19,054 nt of DNA from NCBI GenBank assembly GCA_002083475.1, contig LWDI01000015.1, positions 1-19,054 of the forward strand. The letters are read 5' to 3'. The notes beneath the pieces were generated by a model, which saw only the letters and a list, made by a program, of their open reading frames with translations, did no database searches and was not told where the DNA came from. A program made the position numbers and the translations under genes. The DNA is from Proteobacteria bacterium SG_bin5. GTDB taxonomy: Bacteria; Pseudomonadota; Alphaproteobacteria; Sphingomonadales; Sphingomonadaceae. Below, piece after piece: positions 7,242 through 14,053 of this stretch; position 1 is the stretch's first letter, and the number at the start of each line of letters is the position of its first letter.

Positions 7242-8627
7242 ATGCCGCTCGCTTCGCGCTACATCTCGCGCTTCGCCCCGCCATTGCTGACCGTGCAGCT
7301 CGCCGGCATCGCCGTGGCGGCGGCGGCGGTCGAGGCGGTCGCGCTTTACCGCGCGCCTTTCTGGGGCGTGCTGGGATGCGGCGCCTGGCTCGCGCTGCTC
7401 GCGATCATCGTCGCGCCCGAACGGCTGGGGGTGAGGCCACGCCACGCGGTGCCGCTCGCCATTGCCGCCGCGCTCGCGCTGCGCTGCGTCTCGACCTATT
7501 TCGTGAGCGGCGTCGCGCTCGGCGCCGATCCGATGAATTATTCGAACCTCGCCCATGCCGTGCTCGACGGGCGCGGGCTGGTGACCGATGATTGGCGCTA
7601 CGGCCAAAACCTGCGCGCCTATTTCCCGCCGCTCTATCCGCTGCTGCTCGCCGGCTGGTGGGCGCTGTTCGGCGCGAGCCTTTGGGCGACGCTCGCGCTG
7701 ACGACACTCACCGACGCGCTCGCCGCCTGGCTGCTGGCCGGGCTCGGGCGACGTTTCGCCGGCGCCGCGGGCGCGCGCGCCGGGCTGCTCTATTTCGCTT
7801 ATCCCAGCTTCGCGCTCGCGGGCGCCATCCCGCACAAGGAAGGGCTGACTCTGCTCCTCGGCATCGCGTTGCTGCGCGTGGCGGTCGCCTGGCGCGACGC
7901 CCCGCGCGACACGCTCGCCGCGCTCGCCGGGGTGCTTTGGGGGCTGCTCGCGCTCACCCAGCCGTCGCTCGCGCTCGCGCCGCTAGCGCTCGCGCTGGTG
8001 CTGATCGGCGAGCGGGGCTGGTGGCGCACCGTGCGGCTCGGGCTCGTCGTCGCCCCCGCGCTGGTGCTGGTGATGAGCCCCTGGTGGCTGCGCAACTGGC
8101 TGATCTTCGATCGCTTCGTGCCCTTCACCACCGCGTCGGGCTTCATGACCAATGTCGCGCTCGGCCGGCTGGGGCTGCCGATCGACCCCGCGCTGTTCCA
8201 GCTGAGCGAGCCCGATCGCGCGGACGTGATGGGTCGCGCCGCGCTCGCGCGGATCGCCGAGCAACCGTTCGGTTTCTTGCGCGAAAGCGGTTGGTCGGTG
8301 CTGAGTGGCCTAGCTTATGAGGAAGCGACGCTCGCGCGCTATCGCCACACCAGCCCGCCGATCGCGCCCGCGCTCCACGCGCCGCTCACCGCGATCCTGC
8401 AAGGCGCGTATCTCACGCTCCTCGTCCCCGCCGCGCTGGCCGCGCGCCGCGCGTCGCCGCTGCTCGCGGGATGGACGCTCGCGCTCCTCATCGCGATCGC
8501 CGGCATCGGCTTGTGGTTCGAATTCGGCGAGCGTCACCGCTATCTGGTGACGCCGCTGGTGATGATCCTCGCGGTTCAGGCCTTGGCCGCGACGCTTTCG
8601 GGCAGATCCTCGCCGAACACCCGCTGA
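7242..8627 (+). CDS. Polytopic GT-C glycosyltransferase, family 39/ArnT-like
   Basis: A 461-residue multi-spanning membrane protein. The first extramembrane loop carries GADPMNYSNLAHAVLDGRG (residues 94-112) with Asp96, matching the acidic loop of GT-C enzymes that use polyprenyl-phosphate sugars. YFPPLYPLLLAGWW follows, as in ArnT and PMT-type proteins, then at least eight further Ala/Leu-rich helices and a GERHRY motif near the C-terminus. It probably transfers a sugar from an undecaprenyl-phosphate donor to an envelope glycan or lipid; donor and acceptor cannot be read from sequence. The start has no obvious Shine-Dalgarno. The last 17 codons lie antisense to the end of cobS. It could equally be annotated as a hypothetical membrane protein. 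Confidence 0.78.
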   Translation: MPLASRYISRFAPPLLTVQLAGIAVAAAAVEAVALYRAPFWGVLGCGAWLALLAIIVAPERLGVRPRHAVPLAIAAALALRCVSTYFVSGVALGADPMNYSNLAHAVLDGRGLVTDDWRYGQNLRAYFPPLYPLLLAGWWALFGASLWATLALTTLTDALAAWLLAGLGRRFAGAAGARAGLLYFAYPSFALAGAIPHKEGLTLLLGIALLRVAVAWRDAPRDTLAALAGVLWGLLALTQPSLALAPLALALVLIGERGWWRTVRLGLVVAPALVLVMSPWWLRNWLIFDRFVPFTTASGFMTNVALGRLGLPIDPALFQLSEPDRADVMGRAALARIAEQPFGFLRESGWSVLSGLAYEEATLARYRHTSPPIAPALHAPLTAILQGAYLTLLVPAALAARRASPLLAGWTLALLIAIAGIGLWFEFGERHRYLVTPLVMILAVQALAATLSGRSSPNTR

Positions 8628-9583
8628 TAATATTCGGCGATCAGCGAACGCTCGGCCTCGTCGCATTTGTTGAGGAAAGTCAGCCGGAAGGCGAAGCCGA
8701 CGCTGCCGAAGATCAGCGCGTTTTGCGCCCAGCTGATCACCGTGCGCGGGCTCATCACGGTCGAAATATCGCCATTGACGAAGCCGCGCCGCGTCAGGTC
8801 CGCGACGCGCACCATATTCTCGACGACCTGCTTGCCCTGCGGCTGATCATATTCGCCCGACTTCGCCAGCACGATCCGCGCCTCGGTCGCCGCCGGCAGA
8901 TAGTTCAAGGTGACGACGATGTTCCAGCGGTCCATCTGCCCCTGGTTGATCTGCTGCGTACCGTGATAGAGCCCGCTGGTATCGCCCAAGCCCACCGTAT
9001 TGGCGGTCGCGAACAAGCGGAACCAGGGATTGGGGCGGATCACGCGGTTCTGATCGAGCAGCGTCAGCTTGCCCTCGGTTTCCAGCACGCGCTGGATCAC
9101 GAACATCACGTCGGGGCGGCCCGCGTCATATTCGTCGAACACCAAGGCGGTCGGCGTTTGCAGCGCCCAGGGGAGCAGGCCTTCGCGGAACTCGGTTACC
9201 TGCTGGCCCTCGCGCAGCACGATCGCGTCGCGGCCGATCAAGTCGATGCGGCTGATGTGCGCGTCCAGATTGATGCGGATGCACGGCCAGTTCAGCCGCG
9301 CGGCGACCTGCTCGATATGCGTCGATTTGCCGGTGCCGTGATAGCCCTGCACCATCACCCGCCGGTTGTGCGCGAAGCCCGCCAGGATCGCGAGCGTCGT
9401 GTCCGGATCGAACACATAGGCCGGATCGAGATCGGGCACGCGCTCGTCCGCCTCGCTGAAGGCGGGGACCATCATGTCGCTGTCGATCCCGAACAGCTCG
9501 CGCGCGCTCACCTTCTTGTCGGGGGCGGCGAGCAACGTCGTCGCGCGGCTATCGGGCTGGCTATTGGGGAGATCGTTCATCAT
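8576..9583 (-). CDS. cobS: Cobaltochelatase AAA+ subunit CobS
   Basis: A 335-residue AAA+ ATPase with Walker A GYHGTGKST at residues 80-88, Walker B LVFDEYD at 147-153, a sensor-type TANTVG segment, and the C-terminal ENMVRVADLTRRGF and FLNKCDEAER stretches typical of CobS. With CobT it forms the ATP-driven motor that lets CobN insert cobalt into hydrogenobyrinate diamide in aerobic cobalamin synthesis. The start is ATG-ATG at 9583/9580, with AAAGG just upstream on the minus strand. No cobT lies directly downstream in the window; the next gene there is the convergent glycosyltransferase. A CobS-like MoxR ATPase is the alternative, but the overall match to CobS is strong. Confidence 0.93.
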   Translation of the reverse strand: MMNDLPNSQPDSRATTLLAAPDKKVSARELFGIDSDMMVPAFSEADERVPDLDPAYVFDPDTTLAILAGFAHNRRVMVQGYHGTGKSTHIEQVAARLNWPCIRINLDAHISRIDLIGRDAIVLREGQQVTEFREGLLPWALQTPTALVFDEYDAGRPDVMFVIQRVLETEGKLTLLDQNRVIRPNPWFRLFATANTVGLGDTSGLYHGTQQINQGQMDRWNIVVTLNYLPAATEARIVLAKSGEYDQPQGKQVVENMVRVADLTRRGFVNGDISTVMSPRTVISWAQNALIFGSVGFAFRLTFLNKCDEAERSLIAEYYQRVFGEDLPESVAAKA

Positions 9584-9667
9584 CGGGCCTTTCGCGCGCC
9601 TCCCTAACGCGCGGGCGCGGCGAAAGTCGAGCGCCTTTGCGGGTACGATGCGCTACGCTCCAGACGC

Positions 9668-9684
9668 CCGCCCGAGTCGGGCGG
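9668..9684. promoter_or_regulatory. 17-bp palindrome upstream of the VOC/GST operon
   Basis: CCGCCCGA at 9668-9675 and TCGGGCGG at 9677-9684 form a perfect 8-bp inverted repeat around one base. It sits directly upstream of the GAGGAGGGAGG ribosome-binding stretch of the gene at 9704. It could be an operator or a 5'-UTR hairpin. Confidence 0.4.
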
Positions 9685-9703
9685 AGCGAGGAGGGAGGAT
9701 GGG

Positions 9704-10123
9704 ATGACCGATGCACCACAAGGCCCCACCACGGGCATCACCCCGCATATCTGCATTCGCGACGGGCGCGGCGCCGAGGCGATCGACTGGTATGTCCGCG
9801 CGCTCGGCGCCACCGAGCAGGTGCGCGGCTTGGCCGATGACGGCAAAAGGCTGATGCACGCGCATCTCCACATCAACGGCGCCTTGCTGATGCTCCACGA
9901 TGATTTCCCCGAATATCGCGGCGGCCAGGCGGCGGGCACGCCCGAGGGCGTGGTGCTCCATCTGCAGGTCGACGACGCCGACGCCTGGTTCGAGCGCGCG
10001 GTCGCGGCGGGCGCGAGCGTGACGATGCCCATCGGCGACCAATTTTGGGGCGATCGTTATGGCCAGATCGCCGATCCCTTCGGCTTCACTTGGTCGATCG
10101 GCGCGCCGATCAGGGCGGCTTGA
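9704..10123 (+). CDS. VOC superfamily (glyoxalase/PhnB-like) protein
   Basis: A 139-residue single-chain VOC protein: ITPHICIRDGRGAEAIDWYVRALGA opens the first beta-alpha-beta-beta-beta unit and VVLHLQVDDADAWFERAVAAGA the second, ending in QIADPFGFTWSIG. VOC proteins include glyoxalase I, fosfomycin-resistance enzymes and dioxygenases and usually bind a divalent metal with His/Glu ligands. The first His (PHICI) and the His of LHLQVDD are present. The usual DPFGH near the C-terminus is DPFGF here, so the metal site may be altered. A strong ribosome-binding site (AGGAGGGAGG) precedes ATG 9704. It is the first gene of a tight run continuing to 13080. Substrate unknown. Confidence 0.88.
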   Translation: MTDAPQGPTTGITPHICIRDGRGAEAIDWYVRALGATEQVRGLADDGKRLMHAHLHINGALLMLHDDFPEYRGGQAAGTPEGVVLHLQVDDADAWFERAVAAGASVTMPIGDQFWGDRYGQIADPFGFTWSIGAPIRAA

Positions 10124-10124
10124 G

Positions 10125-10478
10125 ATGGCTTATGTCGATGGCTTCGTGATCCCCGTCGCGCCCGAAAACCGCGCGGCGTTCGTCGAGCATGCCGAAAAGG
10201 TCGACGCCTTTTTCCTTGCCGAGGGGGCGCTGCGCATCGTCGAATGCTGGTCGGACGACGTGCCGCGCGGCCAACACACCGATTTCTTCCGCGCGGTCGC
10301 CGCTCAAGAGGAAGAAGCGGTCGCCTTTTCCTGGATCGAATGGCCCGACAAGGCAACGCGTGACGCCGCTTTCGCCAAATTGATGGAAAATCAGGCGCTG
10401 ATGGCCATCCCGATGCCGTTCGACGGCAAGCGGATGATCTTCGGTGGTTTCGTCCCCGTCGTAACGCTGGAGGCTTGA
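10125..10478 (+). CDS. DUF1428 family (YbaA-like) protein
   Basis: A 117-residue full-length DUF1428 protein: MAYVDGFVIPVAPENRAAFVEHA at the start, an alpha-beta middle with VECWSDDVPRGQHTDFFRAV, SWIEWPDKATRDAAF, and the end DGKRMIFGGFVPVV. The fold belongs to the dimeric alpha-beta-barrel group, small cytoplasmic proteins of unknown activity that often sit beside VOC genes and YafY-type regulators. ATG at 10125 is chosen: the previous gene ends TGA at 10121-10123, leaving one base between stop and start, and the family N-terminus begins MxYVDGF. An in-frame start at 10059 would only add residues translated out of frame from the upstream gene. Confidence 0.9.
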   Translation: MAYVDGFVIPVAPENRAAFVEHAEKVDAFFLAEGALRIVECWSDDVPRGQHTDFFRAVAAQEEEAVAFSWIEWPDKATRDAAFAKLMENQALMAIPMPFDGKRMIFGGFVPVVTLEA

Positions 10479-10479
10479 G

Positions 10480-11250
10480 ATGCCCAACCCCGCCGGCAGC
10501 TTCATTTGGTATGAGCTGATGACGCCCGATCCTCAGGCGGCCAAGGCGTTTTACGAGCGCGTCTTCGCTTGGACGATCGAGGCCGAAGCCTCGGGCGCGA
10601 TCGATTATCGCATGATCGCGACGCCCGGGGGCCATGTCGGCGGCGTGCTGACGCTCACCCCCGAGATGATCGCCGGCGGCGCGGGCGCGGCCTGGGTCGG
10701 CTATCTGAACGTCGATGATGTCGACGCGGCGGTCGGCACGATCGCGGCAGCGGGCGGTCGCACGCTGATGCCGGCGCACGACATGCCCGGCGTCGGGCGT
10801 TTCGCGCTCGTCACCGATCCGCAAGGCGCGGTCTTCTATCTGATGCGCCCTACCCCCGCCGATCCGAACGACACCAGCAGCGTCTTTGCGCCCGGCACGC
10901 TCGGCCAGGTCGCCTGGAACGAGCTGTCGACGAGCGACCAGGCGGCCGCGCTCGACTTTTATGGCCGGCTGTTCGGCTGGACCTTCGACGAGCGTCTGAA
11001 CATGGGGCCGACGGGCGATTACGCCTTCATCGATCACCAGGGCACCGTGCTCGGCGGGGTGATGCAGCAGGAAGTACCCCCGGCCTGGCTGTTCTACACC
11101 CAAGTCGCCGATGTGGACGCGGCGGCGGCGGCGGTCGGCGCGGGGGGCGGCACCGTGATCCTGGAGCCGACGCCGGTGCCGGGCGGCGGGCGCGTCATCG
11201 TGGCGCGCGATCCGCCGGGCGCGATGTTCGGCGCGGTGCAAGGCGCATGA
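10480..11250 (+). CDS. Two-domain VOC (glyoxalase-like) protein
   Basis: A 256-residue protein made of two tandem VOC modules. The first opens PNPAGSFIWYELMTPDPQAAKAFYERVFAWT and closes with FALVTDPQGAVFYLMRP. The second opens GQVAWNELSTSDQAAALDFYGRLFGWT and closes with VIVARDPPGAMFGAVQ. This layout matches proteins usually annotated as glyoxalase or as 27 kDa antigen Cfp30B-like; their substrate is generally unknown. DPQGA and DPPGA lack the His seen in metal-binding glyoxalases, so a metal-free or ligand-binding role is possible. One base separates it from the DUF1428 stop, and its stop overlaps the next start as ATGA. Confidence 0.9.
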   Translation: MPNPAGSFIWYELMTPDPQAAKAFYERVFAWTIEAEASGAIDYRMIATPGGHVGGVLTLTPEMIAGGAGAAWVGYLNVDDVDAAVGTIAAAGGRTLMPAHDMPGVGRFALVTDPQGAVFYLMRPTPADPNDTSSVFAPGTLGQVAWNELSTSDQAAALDFYGRLFGWTFDERLNMGPTGDYAFIDHQGTVLGGVMQQEVPPAWLFYTQVADVDAAAAAVGAGGGTVILEPTPVPGGGRVIVARDPPGAMFGAVQGA

Positions 11251-11732
11251 GCGGGCTCACCACTTGCCTGTGGTTCGACGGGCGCGCCGAGGAAGCGGTG
11301 CGACTTTATGCGAGCGCGTTCGGCGACGCGTTCCAGCCCGGGCGCGTGTTGCGTGCCGCCAGCGACTATCCCGGCGGGCGCGCGGGGTCGGTGTTGACGA
11401 TCGACTTCACCCTCTACGGCCAGGCTTTTTTCGCGATGAACGGCGGCGCGCAGACCGCTTTCAACGACGCGGTGTCGCTCCAGATCGACACCGCCGATCA
11501 GGCCGAGACCGACCGGCTATGGGACGCGCTGACCGCCGACGGCGGCGCGCCGATCGCGTGCGGCTGGCTGAAGGATCGCTTCGGGCTGCGCTGGCAAATC
11601 ACCCCGCGCCGCCTGACCGAGCTGATGCACCACGACGATGCCGAGGTGCGCGCGCGGGTGATGGCGGCGATGACGGCGATGGTGAAGATCGACATCGCCG
11701 CGCTCGAGGCGGCGGCGGGGGGTGCCGCGTGA
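11247..11732 (+). CDS. PhnB-like VOC protein (3-demethylubiquinone-9 methyltransferase-type domain)
   Basis: A 161-residue protein of the PhnB / '3-dmu-9 3-mt' VOC subgroup: GLTTCLWFDGRAEEAVRLYASAFGD, then AGSVLTIDFTLYGQAFFAMNGG, DAVSLQIDTADQAETDRLWDAL, and CGWLKDRFGLRWQITPRRLTEL. The methyltransferase wording in databases is historical; these are VOC-fold proteins with no demonstrated ubiquinone methylation, and no SAM motif is present. A C-terminal helix rich in Ala and Met follows (ARVMAAMTAMVKIDIAALEAA), typical of the subgroup. ATG 11247 overlaps the preceding stop by 4 bases and GTGA overlaps the following GST start, so it is translationally coupled on both sides. Confidence 0.9.
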   Translation: MSGLTTCLWFDGRAEEAVRLYASAFGDAFQPGRVLRAASDYPGGRAGSVLTIDFTLYGQAFFAMNGGAQTAFNDAVSLQIDTADQAETDRLWDALTADGGAPIACGWLKDRFGLRWQITPRRLTELMHHDDAEVRARVMAAMTAMVKIDIAALEAAAGGAA

Positions 11733-12391
11733 CGCGCGCGCTGTTCGGCCATCCCTTTTCGTCCTACACCTGGAAGGCGCTGATCGCGCTGTATGAAAAG
11801 GCGCTGCCGTTCGATTTCAAACCGATCGGCCCCGATCATCCCGATCATGGCGCCGAACTGACCGCGCTCTGGCCGCTCGGCAAATTCCCGGTGCTGGAGG
11901 ATGACGGGCTGGTGCTGATCGAAAGCTCGATCATCATCGAACATCTCGACCAGCGCTATCCCGAGACCGACCAGCTGATCCCGTGGGAAGACGAAGACGC
12001 GCTCGACGTGCGCTTCATGGACCGGGTGTTCGACAATCACGTGATGACGCCGACCTCGGCGATCGTCGCCGAACATCTGCCGTTCATCACGCCGACCCCC
12101 GATCCGGCGCGGATCGACCGGGCGAAGGCCGCGCTCGACACCATCTATGCCTGGCTGGAGGAGCGGCTGGAGCGCGCCGACTGGGCGTGCGGCGCCGCCT
12201 TCACGCTCGCCGATTGCGCGGCGGCCCCCGCGCTGTTCTACGCGGATTGGGTGCATGAGATCCCGGCGCGCTTCGCCCGCTTGCGCGGCTATCGCGCGCG
12301 GCTGCTCGCCCGCCCCTCGGTCGCGCGCTGCGTCGAGGAAGCGCGGCCCTATCGGCCGCTGTTTCCGCTCGGGGCGCCGGATCGGGACTGA
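11729..12391 (+). CDS. Glutathione S-transferase family protein
   Basis: A 220-residue cytosolic GST. The N-terminal thioredoxin-like domain has GHPFSSYTWKALIALYEKAL, the cis-proline loop GKFPVLEDDG and the glutathione gamma-glutamyl contact ESSIIIEHLDQRYP (Glu65-Ser66). The helical C-terminal domain contains ERLERADWACGAAFTLADCAAAPALFY, with the conserved N-capping Asp of the FTLAD motif. It would conjugate or reduce electrophiles with glutathione. I placed the start at GTG 11729, which overlaps the upstream stop as GTGA and gives a normal GST N-terminus; the longer in-frame extension to 11264 is antisense or out-of-frame noise. Its stop shares one base with the regulator start (TGATG). Class and substrate cannot be fixed. 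Confidence 0.93.
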   Translation: MTRALFGHPFSSYTWKALIALYEKALPFDFKPIGPDHPDHGAELTALWPLGKFPVLEDDGLVLIESSIIIEHLDQRYPETDQLIPWEDEDALDVRFMDRVFDNHVMTPTSAIVAEHLPFITPTPDPARIDRAKAALDTIYAWLEERLERADWACGAAFTLADCAAAPALFYADWVHEIPARFARLRGYRARLLARPSVARCVEEARPYRPLFPLGAPDRD

Positions 12392-13080
12392 TGTCGCGCG
12401 CGCAGCGTCTGCTCCATCTGATCCAGCTGCTGCGCCAGCATCGCCGGCCGGTGAGCGGGGCGACGCTCGCCGTCGAGCTGGGCGTTTCGCTGCGCACGCT
12501 CTATCGCGATATCGACAGCCTGAAGGCGCAGGGCGCACCGATCGACGGCGAAGCGGGCGTCGGCTTCGTGCTGCGCCCCGGCTTCATGCTGCCGCCGCTG
12601 ATGTTCTCGCACGAGGAGATCGAGGCGCTGGTGCTCGGCTCGCGCTGGGTGTCCGAACGCGCCGACGGGCCGCTTGGCGCCGCGGCGGCCACACTGCTCG
12701 CCAAGATCGGCGCCGTGCTGCCCGAGGATCTGAAAAGGAGCATCGAGGCATCGGGCCTGCTGATCGGCCCCGGCGCGCCGATCGCGGCGGGCGATGCCGA
12801 GCTCCCGACGATCCGCGCCGCGATCCGCGCCGAACGCAAGCTGCGGATCGACTATGCCGACGAGCAAGGCCGAGCGACCGAGCGGCTGATCTGGCCGGTC
12901 GCGCTCGCCTTTTTCGATCGCGTGCGCGTCGTCGTCGCCTGGTGCGAATTGCGCGACGCCTATCGCCACTTCCGCTGCGACCGCATCGCCGCGCTCGAGC
13001 CGACGCCCGAACGCTTCCCACGCCGCCGCGCCGCGCTGTTCAAGGAATGGCGCATGCGCCAGGGCGTGCCCGAACAGTGA
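12391..13080 (+). CDS. YafY-type HTH/WYL-domain transcriptional regulator
   Basis: A 229-residue regulator: an N-terminal winged helix (RAQRLLHLIQLLRQHRRPVSG, then VSLRTLYRDIDSLKAQGAPI, residues 4-52), a linker with GFMLPPLMFSHEEIEALVLG, and a WYL-type ligand domain at about 145-205. The namesake W-Y-L triplet is degenerate: the aligned stretch reads FFDRVRVVVAWCELRDAYRHFRCDRI, so the tripeptide is RVV. The start ATG shares a base with the GST stop, putting the regulator last in the VOC/DUF1428/GST run. It probably controls this operon and the VOC gene behind it, through the repeat at 13084-13109. Whether it represses or activates, and its ligand, are unknown. Confidence 0.92.
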   Translation: MSRAQRLLHLIQLLRQHRRPVSGATLAVELGVSLRTLYRDIDSLKAQGAPIDGEAGVGFVLRPGFMLPPLMFSHEEIEALVLGSRWVSERADGPLGAAAATLLAKIGAVLPEDLKRSIEASGLLIGPGAPIAAGDAELPTIRAAIRAERKLRIDYADEQGRATERLIWPVALAFFDRVRVVVAWCELRDAYRHFRCDRIAALEPTPERFPRRRAALFKEWRMRQGVPEQ

Positions 13081-13083
13081 CTG

Positions 13084-13113
13084 CTGACAGAAACTGACAG
13101 GAGCCTGTCGTAT
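13084..13113 (+). promoter_or_regulatory. Probable WYL-regulator operator overlapping a promoter
   Basis: CTGACAG occurs twice in direct orientation with a 10-bp period (13084-13090 and 13094-13100). The second copy is part of the inverted repeat GACAGG-AG-CCTGTC at 13096-13109. A loose promoter fits here: CTGACA at 13084-13089 and TCGTAT at 13108-13113, with 18 bases between them. It lies 5 to 33 bases after the regulator stop and about 50 bases before the next VOC gene. Assignment to the adjacent regulator is inference. Confidence 0.5.
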
Positions 13114-13161
13114 CCCTCTCCCTGCCCGGCGCCGCCGCCGGACGACTGATGACGGAGAGAC

Positions 13162-13536
13162 ATGATGGCCGAGTTCAACTTCATCCTGCTACACGTGCGC
13201 GACCATGCCGCGAGCGCCGCGCTCTATGCCGAGCTGTTGGGGCTGCCGGTGGTCGAGCAAAAGGACGACATCTCGATTCTGCCGCTGCGCGACGGGGTGA
13301 TGCTGGGGCTCTGGGCGCGCGCGACGGTCGCGCCCGCGAGTTCGGGGCAAGCGGGCGCGAGCGAGATCGCCTTCGCGGTCGCCGATGCCGCCGCCGTCGA
13401 GCGGGTGCATGACGCCTGGCGCGCCCAGGGCCTGACGATCGCCCAAACGCCGACCGCGATGCCCTTCGGCACGACCTTCGTCGGCATCGACCCCGACGGC
13501 CACCGCCTGCGCGTGGTCGCGCCGCCTTTGGCTTGA
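13162..13536 (+). CDS. Single-domain VOC (glyoxalase-like) protein
   Basis: A 124-residue VOC protein: AEFNFILLHVRDHAASAALYAELLGLPVVEQKDDISILPLRDG forms the first module half and SEIAFAVADAAAVERVHDAWRAQGL the second, closing with TTFVGIDPDGHRLRVVAPP. Unlike the other VOC proteins in this window it keeps a DPDGH-type ending, although the family usually places the metal-ligating Glu nearby and I cannot assign the full triad. Two consecutive ATGs, at 13162 and 13165, follow GGAGAG. It stands 81 bases after the WYL regulator with the operator-like repeat between, so it may be the most directly controlled target. It is convergent with the retropepsin gene. Substrate unknown. Confidence 0.88.
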   Translation: MMAEFNFILLHVRDHAASAALYAELLGLPVVEQKDDISILPLRDGVMLGLWARATVAPASSGQAGASEIAFAVADAAAVERVHDAWRAQGLTIAQTPTAMPFGTTFVGIDPDGHRLRVVAPPLA

Positions 13537-13544
13537 GGCGGCGC

Positions 13545-13565
13545 GGGCGGGTCTTGCGCCCGCCC
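13545..13565. terminator. Hairpin between convergent VOC and retropepsin genes
   Basis: GGGCGGG at 13545-13551 pairs with CCCGCCC at 13559-13565 around a 7-base loop. It fills the 28-base gap between two converging stops and touches the retropepsin stop. There is no T tract on either strand, so termination strength is doubtful. Confidence 0.4.
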
Positions 13566-14053
13566 TAGCGTCGCGGCGCGAGCCAAAGCGTGGCGCTGCG
13601 ATAATCGATCACCGCGCCCCAGGCCTTGAGCACGTCGGCGCCGAGCACCAGTTGCGGCGGCTCGACTCCCTGCTGCTTGAGCGCCGCGCGCACCTCGCGC
13701 AGGTCGATCGCCAGCACCGGAATGCCGCTGAGCCGAGTGCCGCCGATCGACAGCTCGGCGCCCTCGACCAGCGCCAGGTCGAGCGCCATGCTCCCCGCCC
13801 CCGCGCCCTTGATGCCGAGCGGGCGCAACTTGAACCCCGCGCCCAGCGCCCAGTCGCGATCGGCGACCGTATTCGCCGCGCCGGTATCGAGGAGCACGCG
13901 CACGGGCTGGCCGCCGACGGCGCCCGCCAGTTGCAAATGGCCGGTCGACAATAAAGTGAGCGCGATTCGGCGATAGCCGCGCGCGGCGAGCGCTTTCAGA
14001 TGCGGCGGCAGAGCGGGCGCGGCGGGCGCCTGCGCGAGGATGGGCACCGGCAT
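13565..14053 (-). CDS. Retropepsin-like aspartic protease
   Basis: A 162-residue protein with the single-lobe retropepsin layout. VRVLLDTGAANTVADRDWA carries the catalytic DTGA at residues 56-59, followed by a flap region rich in Gly, beta strands including LVEGAELSIGGTRLSGIPVLAID, and the second hydrophobic-hydrophobic-Gly signature PQLVLGADVL. Such clan AA proteases act as homodimers. The N-terminus (MPVPILAQAPAAPALPPHL) is Ala/Pro-rich and could be a short export signal, but it lacks a clear positively charged n-region. ATG 14053 shares one base with the J-domain gene's stop (TGATG), so the two are coupled. Natural substrate unknown. Confidence 0.85.
   Translation of the reverse strand: MPVPILAQAPAAPALPPHLKALAARGYRRIALTLLSTGHLQLAGAVGGQPVRVLLDTGAANTVADRDWALGAGFKLRPLGIKGAGAGSMALDLALVEGAELSIGGTRLSGIPVLAIDLREVRAALKQQGVEPPQLVLGADVLKAWGAVIDYRSATLWLAPRR

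Noticed and set aside
6414..7835. 473-codon minus-strand frame over rsmE and the glycosyltransferase
   Set aside because: Low-complexity Arg/Gly/Glu product, antisense to two recognisable genes.
7900..8060. Repeated CTCGCGCTCGCG-like stretches in the glycosyltransferase gene
   Set aside because: These are Leu/Ala codons of membrane helices in GC-rich usage, not a repeat array.
10057..11241. 394-codon minus-strand frame across the DUF1428 and VOC genes
   Set aside because: Shadow frame; the plus-strand genes have family motifs and tight operon spacing.
11264..11728. Long N-terminal extension of the GST frame
   Set aside because: Translated sequence is Arg/Ala noise overlapping the PhnB-like gene; GTG 11729 gives a standard GST N-terminus.
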